Shown piece by piece: positions 1-13,138 of a stretch of DNA of 64,000 nucleotides. The notes under the pieces were generated by a model. It did no database searches and was not told the origin of the DNA. It saw only the letters and a list, made by a program, of their open reading frames with translations. A program made the position numbers and the translations under genes. How positions within the stretch are numbered: the first letter of the stretch is position 1; each line of letters starts with the position of its first letter. This stretch comes from Epiperipatus broadwayi (lineage: Eukaryota; Onychophora; Udeonychophora; Euonychophora; Peripatidae): assembly GCA_028023455.1 (NCBI GenBank), contig JAQFVV010006474.1:124001-188000 (forward strand), read 5' to 3'.

Positions 1-299
1 CTTTATTATATGCAAAGTATTTGTCTAGAGAAAATTGTTTCATTTTCATTTACCATTGTCAAACTCCCTCTACTCACAACTTTGACGCCATCCATTTCAG
101 GTAAATACACTAATGATTATTACTATATCAAACAACAATATAAAAGGTAATTATTCTCTTCTGTTCTTCAAGTGTTGCAAACTTGATAAACTTTTGAATC
201 AATTAGTCCATTATGCCATAATCAAGAATTAATAGGAATTTTATCTAATTAAGTATGAGAGGTTTCCGAATTTCTTCATTTTTAAGAGAAAAGTTAATG

Positions 300-1200
300 T
301 GTCACAAAGATTTTGCTAATTGCAATAACAATCTTTGTGGGTAAATGCTTAGCAAGAGAAACCATTTAAAATATCTCTATCAGAAACCACACGCAAACCT
401 CAGACCAATGGTTACAGTTTTGGCACTCATCAGAGAGGCTCTATGGTAGCTTCAGACACTAGATATAAAAATACTAAATCAAAGATAGTATTTATCTAAA
501 AGTTAACTATTGAGTAAAAAATCTGAAAAATTTAGATACCTATATGTCTTCAAATCCAGATATATAACTCAAATATCTATGTGGCTGAGAGATCTTCAAC
601 CAAACCATATATTAGTAGCCTTAGAAATATGCAATCACTTAAGACTTAAATCAAAGAATGTAAATAGTCAATAAAAATATAGTCATATATCACATGACCC
701 AATTTTTAAGCTTGTAAATAAAACACAAACATCTTTGCTAATTGATCTAACAAGCTTTGTTGATAAATGCTTAGCAAGAGAAAGCATTTAAAATATTTCT
801 ATCAAAAACCACACCCAAATCCCATACCAATGGTTTCATGCTTTGGAACTATTCAGTGAGGCATTAGGTAAGTCTTAAGTGATGTTATATTTCCTACAGG
901 TACGAACATGTGGTTTGGCTGAAGATCTCTCAGCCACATAAAGCTATTTTAGTTAGATAGCTGCGTTTGAAGACATATCGATGTCTAAAAATTTCATATT
1001 TTCTATTCAAAAGTTAACTCTTAGAAAAATTCTGGCTTTGGGTTAGTATTTTTAGATCTATTGTCTGAAGTTACCCTAGTACCTCACTGAAGAATGCCAA
1101 AGCATGAAACCATTGATCTGGGCTTTGGGTGTCATATCTGATGGAGATATTTTAAATTCTTTCTTTTACTAATCATTTATTAACAAAGCACATTAGAGTA
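300..1200. repeat. Nested inverted repeat built from an old MITE family
   Basis: The stretch 300-600 is an imperfect reverse complement of 908-1195. Both arms carry the same landmarks: a cassette reading GTGGCTGAGAGATCTTC (583-599) mirrored at 908-945, a TGTCTTCAAA-type block, and a block around ATGCTTAGCAAGAGAAA followed by ACCAATGGTT. A further partial copy of the last block lies between the arms at 720-880. The same block forms the arms of the younger palindrome at 1417-1728, so this is probably an older, larger member or a nested insertion of that family. There is no coding potential. Arm limits are estimated by eye. Confidence 0.6.
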
Positions 1201-1416
1201 AATAGCGGGGCACCTTGGGTTTATTTACAAACTTAAAAAATTGTATCATGTGATATATGGCTATTTTTAACAGTTAATAAGTGATTCTGAATTATTGTGA
1301 ATTATTACATTTTCCCGATTTATGAAGTTATTTTCCATTATCATATAAGACATTTTTAAAGGTTGAAAATAAGAGTCATAGATCACATGACCCAATTCTC
1401 TTAAGCTTGTAAGATA

Positions 1417-1728
1417 TAATCAGTGAGGATTGCCAATTCCTCAACAAGCTTTGTGATAAATGCTTAGCCAGAGACAACACTTAAAATATCTCTGTCAGGA
1501 CCCCCTTCCAAACCTCTGACCATGGTTCCGTGCTTTGGCACTCCTCAGAGAAATGCTAGAATAGGTTCTAGTGTCTGAACCTACCCTAGCCCTCTCTGAG
1601 GAGTGCAAAAGCATAAAACCATGGTCAGAGGTTGGGGGGGGGGGTCCTGACAGAGATATTTTAAGTGCTGGTTCTGTTTAAGCATTTATCACAAAGCTTG
1701 TTGAGGAATTGGCAATCCTCACTGATTA
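1417..1728. mobile_element. Foldback MITE, about 310 bp, nearly full palindrome
   Basis: The left end TAATCAGTGAGGATTGCC is the reverse complement of the right end GGCAATCCTCACTGATTA, and pairing continues inward for more than 120 bp per arm with few mismatches. The arms meet near 1570. One arm contains a run of 11 G (1634-1644) where the other has only five C, so the arms now differ mainly by homopolymer slippage. It encodes nothing and would move only with a transposase supplied in trans. The transposase superfamily is not evident; a TA duplication is possible but masked by the AT-rich flanks. Confidence 0.8.
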
Positions 1729-3810
1729 CTTTTTAAATTTTATTTTATTTTTGCTTTTTTTTTTTTTAATATTTTGTTGTTGTTTTTTTTAATTTAACAC
1801 GTTTTTGATACATACATGGTTTTCAATTTTTGAGGCAATTCGTCTTATTAGTTATTTTCATCTCTTAATTGTTCCAAATTCACATAATATTTCATAGATG
1901 TGGAATTTTTATAAAAAAGCATGTATTCTATTAAGAAATACAAACTAGCAAAAATAAGCTTAACTTATGTTTCATAAAATATTTACCAATTATTAAACAA
2001 CGTTAATTAACAGACTTTAAAGATTTTAAAGATGGAAATCATTCGAAATATTGTGTTTTTAAACAAAAGCTTAAATAAAGTTTATAAACTATCTATTCTG
2101 ATGTTTATTGATGTCAAGACCATGGATAAGGTGCATATTTTGATAATTATGGGGTGTTTAGGATGGTTGTACAAGAAAGATAGTTGGACCTAAGCGATAT
2201 GCAAGTTAGTTTTTCATATATAGTGAATAATTTATGCAATTCAGGCAAATGTCTCATAGCTGATTCAATGATATATCATCTGTTGTAATATTTTTGTTGA
2301 TTTAGATTGGAACCAGTAAATGTTGCCATATTGTTCTGGGAAACATTTTCTAATAATATTGAACCAGACAATTAAATGAGAATATTCTCATAAAGATATT
2401 AATACAATTTGAATGTTGATCACAAAAATAAAGCAAGAACAAAAATTCATTATGTATGTTGCTATCCAAAAATAATTTTTGATAAGAAAAAAAAATCAAA
2501 TAATATTTCAAATACATTTATATTAACTTTAGGATATATTTTTATCTTTGTTGTAAAATAAAGACATCCCAAAGTTAGTTTGTAATATTTGCAATTTTCA
2601 CAAATGTTCACATTAAAAGTATTTATAAAATTATAAACTATATGAATTTTATAATAATATATATTGGTCTGAAGCTTAACTGAAAACCAAATACAAGGAT
2701 ATTGACTTCTAAATATAAACAAATTTGTGAAATTTCAGATAAACACATACAATAATAGGAATGCAGACCAAAACATATCTATCATACAAAAAATACAACA
2801 CATAAAAGAAGCCTACGTTTGTTGGAAGGCTTGTTACGATGGTGTTTTAAATGTACTTATATGTTGGATTATATACGTCTTATAACATAAATACCATTAG
2901 AAAAATTTTAAACTTTATTTAAATGTTCCATTTACCTTCAGTTGTTAATAATAGTACATAGGTTAATAATTACACAACGATTTAAGTTGTATTGTTCTTT
3001 TACATTCTTAATATGATATCGGTCTGACCATGGAAAGCGTCATGTATCTTTAGGTTTTTGAATATTTAATTTCCAGTTAAGGCTCTAATCACGTTAATCA
3101 AATACAACACTTAGTAGAAATTTTACATACATATCTCTACAAAATTTTTCCTAATTTCTCCACTTTTTCCTAAAAGCAAAATTAATTAATAGATTCGAGA
3201 CATTATGATTGCCATAGTAGCTTGACGCATATGGTTATTTGCTCTTGTTATGTAAGAAGTTTCTTTGAATTTTTTCTTTGTTTTTCTCTGTTCAATATTT
3301 TTATATTTCCCCAAACCAACATATGTCCATTGATATATACTTTGGCTACTAATAAATACATCATGTATCAAAAAATATAAAAAACACATATAAGCTATAT
3401 ATACAAAATTTTATCTAAAAGATCAGACGCTAAGATATCATTAATGTCTAATTCTTTGCTTCACAAGGCAAATAACTAATCCAGATAAAGGACATTATTC
3501 TGATGACGATAATCTTCATAATATAAAACATAACAAAGTAAATTACACTAGTCAACAAATTTAAACTGTTTTGGAGTAACATTGATGAAAATAGCTGTAT
3601 ATAAAGTTTTTTTGTGGTCCTAGATCCGAAAATGTGCTTAATACTGTAACATGTACAGTTTTTTGTTACAGTGGTTAGTGACCGGTTAATAAAGAAAAAC
3701 ATATTTTTTTTGTAATGTAATGATTGTTTAATGAAAATATGTAAACTATGTTAAATCTAAGCAAAGATTATTGACTAAGGATCACGTGTAATAAATATTT
3801 TAAAATTTAT
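1729..3810. other. No gene seen
   Basis: AT-rich sequence with T-rich runs at 1745-1790 and several short open frames of low-complexity composition. I see no conserved domain, splice structure or RNA gene here. Confidence 0.5.
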
Positions 3811-5480
3811 TCATGAAGATACCAAACAACGATAAAATATTTCACTTTTTCTCTTATGTTCAATACAATCATTTCTTTTTAAAACCAGCAGTAGTCACCC
3901 AACATAGATGGCTTCCAGAGCTTCTGGTAATGTACTTCCATTGTCCTGATGTCCTGGTCAAATCTCTCTTCTTGTTCGTCATTTACTGCACCCAAATTTT
4001 ATGAAAAAAATCCAAAATGTGAAGGCAAAAACGCATTTTTAAGGACATGTAATTTCCCCATAGTTCATTAGGCTTTTAAAAATTCATCTATGAGGGTTTC
4101 TCGTATTTCTTGTTACCCAGAAATTCCTTCACTACATTTACAAAACAGTTCAATGCTGCCAATTCCTAATAATTTTATTGAAAATGAGAATCACTTAAAA
4201 TTTTCCCTATTTGACATCAGATAAAGATGCCTGTTTTTAGTTTTTCATCACTTAACTAAAGCACTATTTCTTTTAGATATTACAAACTATTACTTTCTTT
4301 ATCCCATAGGTTTAACAAAGTTTTTCGTTAGTCCAAACTTAATATGGAGATATGGCAGAAATGCCTTTTTGGGGTAACAAGAGAACCATATTTTATGTTT
4401 GCAATACCTGGCTCAAAAGAGGTTCTATGAGGAAAATATTGCTTAATAAAATATTCTTTTGCTGCTTCATGTTCCATAGGCACAAAAATAACAATTATTT
4501 GTAAAACCCACTTAATAACCCTATCAATATATCTAATATTTTAAAATGTCCACAAATATTCCACTGATACTGTTCATATTTAACTTGATATACAATGGTA
4601 GTTACGTTATCATAGTTTTATTGACACTGTATGGGCTAAAAGAATAGTGGTTTTTGTTTCCATTTTGAAGCAAGGCTGCTTTAAGACTGTATTTAGATAG
4701 ATCTATGGAAATATGCCACTCAGGAGGTGCAAGTTCTATATTAAGTTCATTCATTAATCCATCAATATCATAACCAGACTCATAGTGATCTTTCCATTTT
4801 ATAAAAAAAAATGCAAATGTTTTATTCAATTTGCTCTAAAGTGAAACAATTACATTTTTATCTAACAGGTTCCACTGTTGATGCCCAGAACCAAGAAGTT
4901 CAGATTTTTGTTTTGAGAAACCAACATCATGTACCAAATCATTTAATTCATTATGAATTAAAATGAAAGGCCACTACTTGTATTCTCAGGAAATTTTGGA
5001 TAAGATCATGATGAATAATTAGAATCACTTGGAAACATAATGTTGCCCAATTTTAAAGGTGCAATCAGTACTTATAACTCCTAGCTGTGCGGAAATGGCT
5101 TTAGTAGAGTAGGCAAATTTGAATATTCAATTTTGCCTCTGCTTTTTTCAATTACCTTTTGTTTTAGTGATACAGAACTAGCAATGACTTACATGGTCAG
5201 AAGGTTTCCTCACACCATAGGAACAGCAAATGTCATAGAATTTTTATTGTGATGCATCAACTGTACTAAATTTACATGACAACTTACCCAGAAAACATGA
5301 GGGGACCAATTTTTATCCTGATAACCAATTTTGCACTTAAAACATAAAAAATAGGCTTTATTAACTTCCTTGAATATAGATCTAGCCTGATACTTTAAAC
5401 TAAATTGTCTACATATGTAACAAAATTTATCTGCTGGATTTTTGAAACACCAATTTGTAGAACTTGCATTTTTATATAAA
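3811..5480 (-). pseudogene. Broken copy of a multi-copy animal protein family of unknown function
   Basis: Reading the minus strand in shifting frames gives a nearly continuous trail of one protein. In order: a Cys-rich start with CYIC (about 5430) and CFKCKIGYQDKNWSPH; FAVPMV; KSRGKIEYSNLP; DLVHDVGFSKQKSELLGS; the open segment PPEWHISIDLSKYSLKAALL (4602-4829); VNVVKEFLGNKK; and near the end GAVNDEQEERFDQDIRTMEV followed by MLGDYCW, with a terminal TGA at 3811. From memory, these match a highly repeated, uncharacterised family of roughly 500-600 residues found in arthropods, molluscs and cnidarians. Many stops and frameshifts show that it is dead. No flanking terminal repeats were found. Whether the family is a captured host gene or part of a transposon is not known to me. 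Confidence 0.7.
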
Positions 5481-6639
5481 ATAGGAGAAAAACACTTAAC
5501 TGTTCACAAGACAGAATCAAACTAAACTTTAAATAAATATATAAGTACACTTAAAAGTTTGGAGAATACCTTGGAAAATATCCACATTACATTTCATGGC
5601 AATTCTGCATTCATTTTATTATTAACATCATATAAGAGACAACTTGAAAATGGGGCATTGTGGAATATTTCTGTGAAAAGATGTCTTAATAACTCTAAAT
5701 GAAATGCAAAAAGAGCATTTTTATTGTTACATAAATCATGTTGACCAGTATTATTTTCCCTAGTGTTGTGAATAGCCGTATAAAATTATCATATTCATTG
5801 GTCACACACTACCCAAAGCAAAGGAATTTATAGTGAATCTCGGAAAAAACCTCTAAATTTTAAAAAAGTCAACAATATTTTACTCAAAAAAATCGATTCA
5901 ATTAATACGTAATAGCTAATACAATTTCTATGTAAAATAAAATGTAAGATGAACCTTCTTATCAGGATAAGTAAATTAAATTAAATATTTGAATAAACTA
6001 TATTTGATACTTAAATTGAATATATTATAAAATTAGTAAATAGTGCTTATATAATACCCACTTATTTTACTAACAATTATTCTAATCTACAAAAGAGATG
6101 ATAAAATATTTAAAAAAAATAGAATTCTGAACTTAAGTGAAGTGATATTTTATTATTCCAAGCAGAGGAGAGTAATTTGTTCTGGTAAGAACCATAATAC
6201 AATTTAATAATATGAAATAATTCAAATCCTTTTTTTTCGTTTTGCAGACAATGTATTTTATATGTATATATAAAGTGCACACAAATTATTATAAATTCAA
6301 AGAAAATATTTTAGGTTTTGAGTGTGAATTGAATATTATCAAATAAAATTAAAATTTTGCTTGATTTTTATTTTTTCAAAAATATGCTAAGAAATTTTAC
6401 TATTGACAATTTTCTTTTTACTAAAGTTAATATAATTAAATGTTTTTTTGTATTGCTGAAACATACTCTTTTATGTTTATTTAAAATTTTTAAAGATGTA
6501 TTGTTAAAAAGGAAACATTTTACTTTTTATACATTTAATTGGGATGGTTGACATATTTTCTGAGTTTGTATGATTGAAAGATGTTCATATAATGTTTTTG
6601 ATAATAAAACAATTATCTTACATTTTTAATAACATAAAT
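5481..6639. other. No gene seen
   Basis: Very AT-rich sequence with scattered A and T runs. The open frame at 6357-6551 is Phe/Lys/Leu-rich low complexity and matches nothing I recognise. Confidence 0.5.
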
Positions 6640-6753
6640 AACTTTATTGAATAGTGTATGAAATTATGATACAAGTGTTAATAGAGTGCAGCTATGCATG
6701 CAAGCTCAGGTGAGTTACAGTGAAGTCATCTGATGCCCACAGAAAGCTGGACA

Positions 6754-7414
6754 TTACAGCATAATTAGATCCCATGTATTATCATACAGGTATCTAGATG
6801 AGATAAGATTGTCCTTAAGCTGAATTTTCTTTAACTTTGAGGTGAAGATGTCTTCAGGGTTAGGATGTGCAATGGTGAACTTGTTCCTGCACCTGGCAAT
6901 CCAGTTTAAATATGAGATAAAAATCAAAAACCTAGAAATTACAAAATCCATAGACAGAATACAGCTTTTGATTTCTCGGATTCTGTCCAAGGCAATGTGA
7001 CTGTTCTGCTCTATGAATATTGTGATTTTGCAAAATGTTGGGTATTCATATATTATGTGATCAAAGATTTCTGTGGATCTCTGGCAATTATGACATCATT
7101 AATGTATTTTCCCAAAAAATCTCCTGTAATGCAGAAACCAGTTCATTAGAATAGCATTTAGATTGATCTTTACTAGGGTTCCAGCTTTCGATGTTTGAAG
7201 AACTTAGTGATCACCTGATTACTGCTTCTGAGGTATGTAAGAATAGTTTTTTAATGAGGTACCATAGGCTGTGCACATCCCAAATAGAGATTTTTTGATT
7301 AAAAAAACAGGTCGAGTGACCATTGTGTGCATATAGGTGACTAAGTATGTAATCTAGCCAGTTTAGCTTTAGGGGTAGTGGCTTGTCTGAAGGAATGACT
7401 GGTAGTTCAATCAT
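6754..7414 (-). pseudogene. LINE C-terminal region
   Basis: Open segments 7211-7414 and 6754-6990 continue the RT on the minus strand. Between them the conceptual protein contains a cluster resembling the Cys/His-type C-terminal motif that is much clearer in the copy at 55.9-56.1 kb (SLCSHEKETIEHFIYHC). The untranslated tail runs to about 6640. Confidence 0.55.
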
Positions 7415-7899
7415 TATCTGAGGGAATTTTTTGTGGAGGTTATGTATCAGGGAATGGCATTTTTAGTAATATATAGAGTTTAATAAATGCATGGACATAC
7501 AATTATTTTTCCAGTGTTGTTGTATATGTTCAATCCCTATGGTTGCTGTTTTCCTTTCCATAGAAGCCAACTGCACAGTCTTTTAGTTTTGGTAGTGAAA
7601 GTTTTGCTAATGTTCATGATAGGCAGATAGTAATTTATTTTAGCCATTATATTGATGTTGATTAGAGAAATTTTCCCTTGCAGATATAGGTACAACCTAG
7701 GAAGGTGTTTAACTGTCTTAGAGGCAGATTTATTGATGGATTTCTGAAAAGTATTGTCATAGCTTGTGGAGATTTGTATATGGGAAACCCCATAAAGCTT
7801 TGGGGATCCACAGAGAATGGAGATGTGATTTTCCCCAGTATTGATTCACCACGCCAATGACTTGTTAATGTTAAAGAAAAGTTTGGATGATCTAGAAAG

Positions 7900-9211
7900 A
7901 TTTTGAATTATTTGGGTAAGCAATTTTAGGTATTTTTGGGAAGGCAGGGTAACAAGTACATTGTCCATGTAGGCGAACCCTTTGCAGTATCTCTTGAGCC
8001 AGGGAACAAAAATGCCTGGTAGCATTGCTTCTATTTGGCTAAGAAGGAGTTAAAGTATATGATGAATAACATGCCAGTAAGTGGGGATCCCTGAGGGATG
8101 GATCTTGAAGGAAAAAAAACATCTGTGAAGAAACCATTCAATGATATATGGATCAATTTGTTTGATATTCAACAGGTTGTCCAAAATTTGAATGATTTGA
8201 GATGGTATGTCTAATGCAGATAGATTATTGAGCAGACTGTTGATGTCTATAGAGTCAAAAGTCTCCAAGATGTCCAGCAGCATTTCTATGGGTTTGGATA
8301 GATTTTTGTATCTAATATGATCAGAGAGAATCTTTACTTCCTTGATCACAGTGAGCATGGATGAGCCCATCTTTGCAAATTGCATATGGGTATATATTAT
8401 TGATGATAACATCTTGGATTTTCTCCTTTATTACCCCTTCAATGACCTTGAGAAATATCAGGGTCTTGGAGATTGGCCTTATACTTGCCAGGGCAGAAGG
8501 GTCTCATTTTTTCTTTAAGAACAGCATCATTGCTATAGGATAAAGTTTAGGAATTGTTCTCCTATTGGATGCAAGATGGTTGATTAGATTTAGTACTAAA
8601 TGAATGGTGAAATTGTCAAGATGGGTAAGAATAAACTTTGGGATGCCATGCATTTCTGGATGTACATTGGGAGGCAGAGCATCCAATCAGTTTTTGATGT
8701 CTGATATTGTGATTCCATGATTACTGTTTTGTGCTGATTCAGACCATTCATTTGTGGGGTTGGAGACGGAACTCATATGACATTTCCTGAAGTATGACTC
8801 AATTTGAATAAGCATCTGATTGTCAGAGACATGGCCACAGCCAATGGGGAGGGAATAATGAGTATTCTGCTACTTTGTGGCTCACAAGGCCCATCTGAGA
8901 TAGCCACAAGTCCAGCAATGTTGGGCTGGTAAGAATATTTTAGCATTTTTTGTTGCTATGAGTTCAGCAATCACAGATTGTTTCTGCTTATACTGTGTTT
9001 TAATCAGCAGAAGGTTGGCTATAGTCTCTTTACTTGATGAGAAATTTTTGATCTGATGATGGAGCAGATTAAGTTCATTCATAAGAGCTGTTGAGCATTT
9101 GTGTTTCCTGGCATGATGTACAATTATGGATTGCAGAATTCCCGTGAAGACAATCCAGGCCTCCTTGGGTTGTAGCTTCATGATATCGGCCTCAGGGTGG
9201 CCTTTGAGCAT
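7900..9211 (-). pseudogene. LINE reverse transcriptase with YMDN in place of YxDD, broken
   Basis: Segment 8882-9211 is the post-endonuclease linker. Segment 8504-8686 contains PPNVHPEMHGIPKF, which lines up with the same region of the 56.5 kb copy. RT block RPISKTLIFLKVIEGVI follows. At 8230-8281 the strand reads LDILETFDSIDINSLL, the block with the first catalytic Asp. The box that normally reads YxDD is at 7960-7971 and reads YMDN inside FAYMDNVLV, so the last catalytic Asp is replaced by Asn. With stops and frameshifts this RT is inactive. Confidence 0.75.
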
Positions 9212-9522
9212 TCCATCATCAGATTTTCAATTGGATGGATGGTTGAAGAGTTAGAGTGTGGAGTGGATTGAAGCCTGTCCATTAAAGTATGAGGATTGTC
9301 TATCTTAATATATATCTGAGCACTTATAGTATATATGTGTAGAGATGATAATCTGGACCAACTGATGATTGCTGGTTTAGCATGAAATACTATATTGGTG
9401 ATTATTTATCTTTTCAACATATGTATGTTTAAGTGTATCAGTGTTATTAGATGGAGTGGAGAGTGGTGGGTTATGTGAAAGTCTGTACTCATACCCTAAT
9501 ATTACTTTTTTTTTTATTTTTT

Positions 9523-9554
9523 TATATTATATATATATATATTATATATATATA

Positions 9555-9618
<64 letters not shown>

Positions 9619-9629
9619 ATATATATATA
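9523..9629. repeat. TA microsatellite inside the LINE
   Basis: More than 100 bp of almost pure TA, with a few TTA and GAATA interruptions, sits between the endonuclease and linker regions of the minus-strand LINE. On the plus strand it produces a meaningless Ile/Tyr open frame. It is either an expansion within the element or a scar of recombination. Confidence 0.95.
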
Positions 9630-9724
9630 GACCCAGGTATAAATAAGCCTATGTTTCAGTTAATAATGAGATGGATAGTATGAATTATTCCAGTTATGAT
9701 GAATGGATTGTCCTGACAGTACAT

Positions 9725-10045
9725 CTAAATTGTGATGAACATACTAGAGTAATATGAGAGCCTGATTGCAATTAGATTGCTTTCATGATAAATCACTTTA
9801 AAGGTGGATGACACTTTATTGTTATTAATGATGACACCCATGCCTCCAGCTGCAGAGAAATTAGTAGACAAGAGAATGAAGCCCAGCTTTGTTAGCTCTT
9901 GCATGATGAGAGGATTAGATTTCAGGTGATATTTAATCTCTCCCAGGAACAGAATATGAGGCAAGGCTAGGTGAAAGAAATGCCTGATTGCATAAATTCG
10001 GTCAAGGAAATTCCCCTGACATTAAGGCTGATGATTTGGTATGGA
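9725..10045 (-). pseudogene. LINE endonuclease (EEP/AP-type), N-terminal part
   Basis: The minus strand reads IISLNVRG (about 10014-10036), the usual start of this endonuclease domain. After a frameshift follows an open segment (9725-9964) with PHILFLGEIKYHL and AGGMGVIIN, which correspond to the metal-binding Glu block and the Gly-rich strand of AP-like LINE endonucleases. This enzyme nicks target DNA to prime reverse transcription. The catalytic C-terminal SDH-type motif is not seen; the reading trail stops at the TA microsatellite just downstream. Confidence 0.65.
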
Positions 10046-10277
10046 GAGTAATCCATGAAGATATGTGCCACTATATTTGACCATGAGAGGAATTTTTGAT
10101 AGGTGGTTAACTGGATTCTTAGGGTTGCTATAATCCTTATTCAGGTTAGATGATAGGTGAGAATTAGCTTGGTTGAACTCTGATTTATTCTTATTAGATT
10201 CATGAATGATAGGATTCTTAGATGTGCTAAGAAATTTTCACTTTTTCCCCCAAGACTGGATTGGTGCCATTTGGTAG

Positions 10278-12246
10278 TTAATCCTTTTGGCTGTTTGGCT
10301 GAACAAAAGAAAAGGAAAGTGAGTCCTCTTTTTCAGAACTAGCCCTGAAAAAGTTCGACAATTTGTGTTTATTATTAGCAATAGAGGAATAGTTAACATC
10401 CATATCAGAGTCATAATCTGAAATGGGAGGTGAAGAACTATTTTTAATTGTTTTAGGTTTTTGCATGTGAGAAAGACTTGTGGAGGGGTTTAAGAGTTTT
10501 GGAGCATCTACTTTTTGGTCTGTGTTTACAACTGTCAGATGTAATGTATTTTGAGAGTTTGTAGATTGACGTGCTTTGGTGTGAATTTGATGGTCTTTGC
10601 TGAGCATCACATTAACTTCACTGTAGGAAATTAGTGGGAAATTTTTACTTTTGTGAGCTTTAGTTGATTCTTTTGAGTTTGAACTTTGTGATGTTTTCCT
10701 GGGTGTTGTGGAATGTATCTGGATAAGGTGTTGCCTCTATTGTTGCTTTTTATTTGAATTTGCATCTTGTTATTAGATGGTATTCCATTGTAGTTAGAAG
10801 AAGGAGTGTTTAAGTTTATTTGGCTAGTAAGGGGGGGTGTTAGATTTAACTTCTAGTTTGGAATTACAAGCCCCTGTTATGTTGGCTGTTGGATTTTCAT
10901 TTTGTGTTAAATTGGTAGAGATGGAGCATTGAGTTCCATTGCATCTATGGTACCTATTTTTTGAAACCACAAGAAGTGCAGATTTGGGCCATGCATTCCT
11001 TTATGAGATGCATCATTTGACTGCAATAAAAGCATTGTGTTCTGCCACCAACTTATGACAGGATCATTGGGCATCCTTTAGCTTGGAATAATTGTTTGTA
11101 TGTCAGTGGTCACAAGGCCTTTTTAAATGGATTTGAAATGAAGCAGTGTTAGACAGAATGGAATTAATTGAATTATCTGCCAGTAGGTATAGAATTTTTT
11201 TTGAGTTTTCCCATAAGGTGAAAGTATTTCCTGGAATAGGTTGTCATCAAGCCCTGTTTTGCAATTCTTCAGGATTCCTACCAGGGTAGTGGGTCTGTTA
11301 ATATTGACATAAATAAGGAATTGATTATCTAGCTTTTTGATGTTGGATTTGAAATTATTTTTGTAGGCACATGAGACAAATTCAACAGCAATATATCTGT
11401 CATTTGGGTGAGTGAGAATATGATGCATAGCCCTCTGAAAGATTGTATTGCTTTATCAACTCATACAGTGCTGCCACAGGGAAATTGTAAAGTGTGTGGT
11501 TTGGTTAAGTAACTGCCAGTATGACATTTTTGTCATTATGGTAACTGGCTAAGGATTTAAGAAGGGTCAGGGATATTGTTTGGTTGAAGTTGAAACAGAT
11601 GGTTTGATATTGTTCCTCTGAAAAAATTTATTATTGGAGAATTTGGTATTGTTTAGCTCAAAAAAGATATGATTTTCCTGTTGCTGAGTCTGTTGTTCTA
11701 ATATGTCTAGCATAGTTAGATTGGGTCTATGTTATTTGAGGTCTCAAGCACAGAGTAAGTATTGAGTGTTTGATTGTAGTAGCTTTGTGCAGAGTTAGAT
11801 GGTCACATGATTCCATTTTTGGCTATGTTAGCATAGGTGATTTGGCTCCCCATTGAGCTATTAGATGGTATATTTACCTCATTATTTTTTAGTAAGTGAG
11901 GTGAAATGCCTTTTGTATTAGATACTGTGTGAGGACAGTTATTTCTGTTATTCTTGATTTTATTTTATTTGGTGTGTTTGTTTAAGTTATATAGAAGGTT
12001 TTTGATGACAGGACTGGTAGATTCTATTGTCAGCTTCTGCTTGATCATTGTTTGGTGGTAGGTGGGCAGAACTTGGAGCTGGAAATTCTTCTTTAGAAGG
12101 AGTATGGTCTGGCCATAGCGTAGTTTGAATAACCGTGCATACTTTTGTAGTGGCATAGTTATATCAGGCTCTGGTAGTGCAATGTATGTCTGCATAGTTT
12201 TTAAATGTTCAGATTTGTAACAATCCACTATCTCATCTGTGGTCAT
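10278..12246 (-). pseudogene. LINE ORF1 (gag-like) with CCHC zinc knuckle, broken
   Basis: Fragments at 11965-12246, 11123-11428 and 10278-10610 lie in order on the minus strand. Between the last two, 10993-11035 reads CFYCSQMMHLIKEC, a perfect C-X2-C-X4-H-X4-C knuckle. It is followed after a few residues by CTSCGFK and, after a frameshift, YHRC, a second knuckle-like cluster. The 11123-11428 segment fits the domain that precedes the knuckles in Jockey-type gag proteins, which form RNA-protein particles with the element transcript. The C-terminal part is Ser/Asp-rich. Several frameshifts; non-functional. Confidence 0.65.
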
Positions 12247-12600
12247 GTCATTTAAGATAGTATTACTATGGATCTGTGGTTTAGTCAGTTGTATTGTTTC
12301 AGCACCAAGTATATTCTGAATTTCTATGTTTGGTGTATTTGAATTAATTGTAATGCGATTATCTAGTGAAGGATTATCTGTTTAATTTATCCCTGCCTGA
12401 GTCTCACTTTTATTTGTGAGTGTGAACCCGAAGTAGATCGTGACATAGTTACATTAGGTTCTGTTATTATTCGAGACGAGCGCGTGGGATTAGCATTATT
12501 AATGTCGCTGTAGCTTCAAGAACTGTTGTTTCTATTATTTAATTTATATGAAGGCTGAGGCCAGAGATACTCTGTTTGGCCAGTATGACTGATGGGCTTG

Positions 12601-13138
12601 TTAAAGTAATGCAGGGTGAGCAGTTTTCTTCATCAAAGACCTTTCTGAGATAAATTCATTTGAAGCTTTTACTGCATATTCATTTTGATGCAAATTTAGA
12701 TTTATTATATTATTACATTTTTTAATATTCATTTTATTTTTATCATTTATTTTATTAGTATTGTTCACTTTGGTTTTTGATTCACGATTATTGTCACTTT
12801 CCAGCATTAACTCTGTTTCGAAAGTAATATTTTCATGTTTGTTATTAGCAATTCTGTGATGCTGCAATTAAACATTATATTTTGTTTAATTTCATATTTT
12901 TAATTAGCATCTTGTCCGAATTATTTACTTCATTATCCTTATTAATATGTTCTGCTATGTTAAGGCTGCTTTCACCATTGCTTGTGTCATTCGATGCCAT
13001 TACAGATTTTTGCTTTCTAGATATTTCTATAGAGCTTGAACTGTCGGAAGCTGTATTTTCATTATTATAATTGGAAAGTTTTTTTTTTGAGATTTGGATT
13101 TCATTTTGATCATATTTGTCATTTAAATTAGCAGACAT
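12601..13138 (-). pseudogene. Asn/Lys/Ser-rich segment, probable ORF1 N-terminus
   Basis: Two adjacent open frames, 87 codons (12875-13138) and 88 codons (12601-12867), are rich in Asn, Lys, Ser and Glu. They lie directly upstream of the recognisable ORF1 part of the LINE and are separated by one stop or frameshift. Such disordered, polar N-termini are common in ORF1 proteins that bind the element RNA. There is no domain to confirm it; it could be chance low complexity. Confidence 0.35.

Noticed and set aside
9441-9683. 80-codon plus-strand frame containing a long Ile/Tyr stretch
   Set aside because: It is the TA microsatellite plus flanks, antisense to the LINE.
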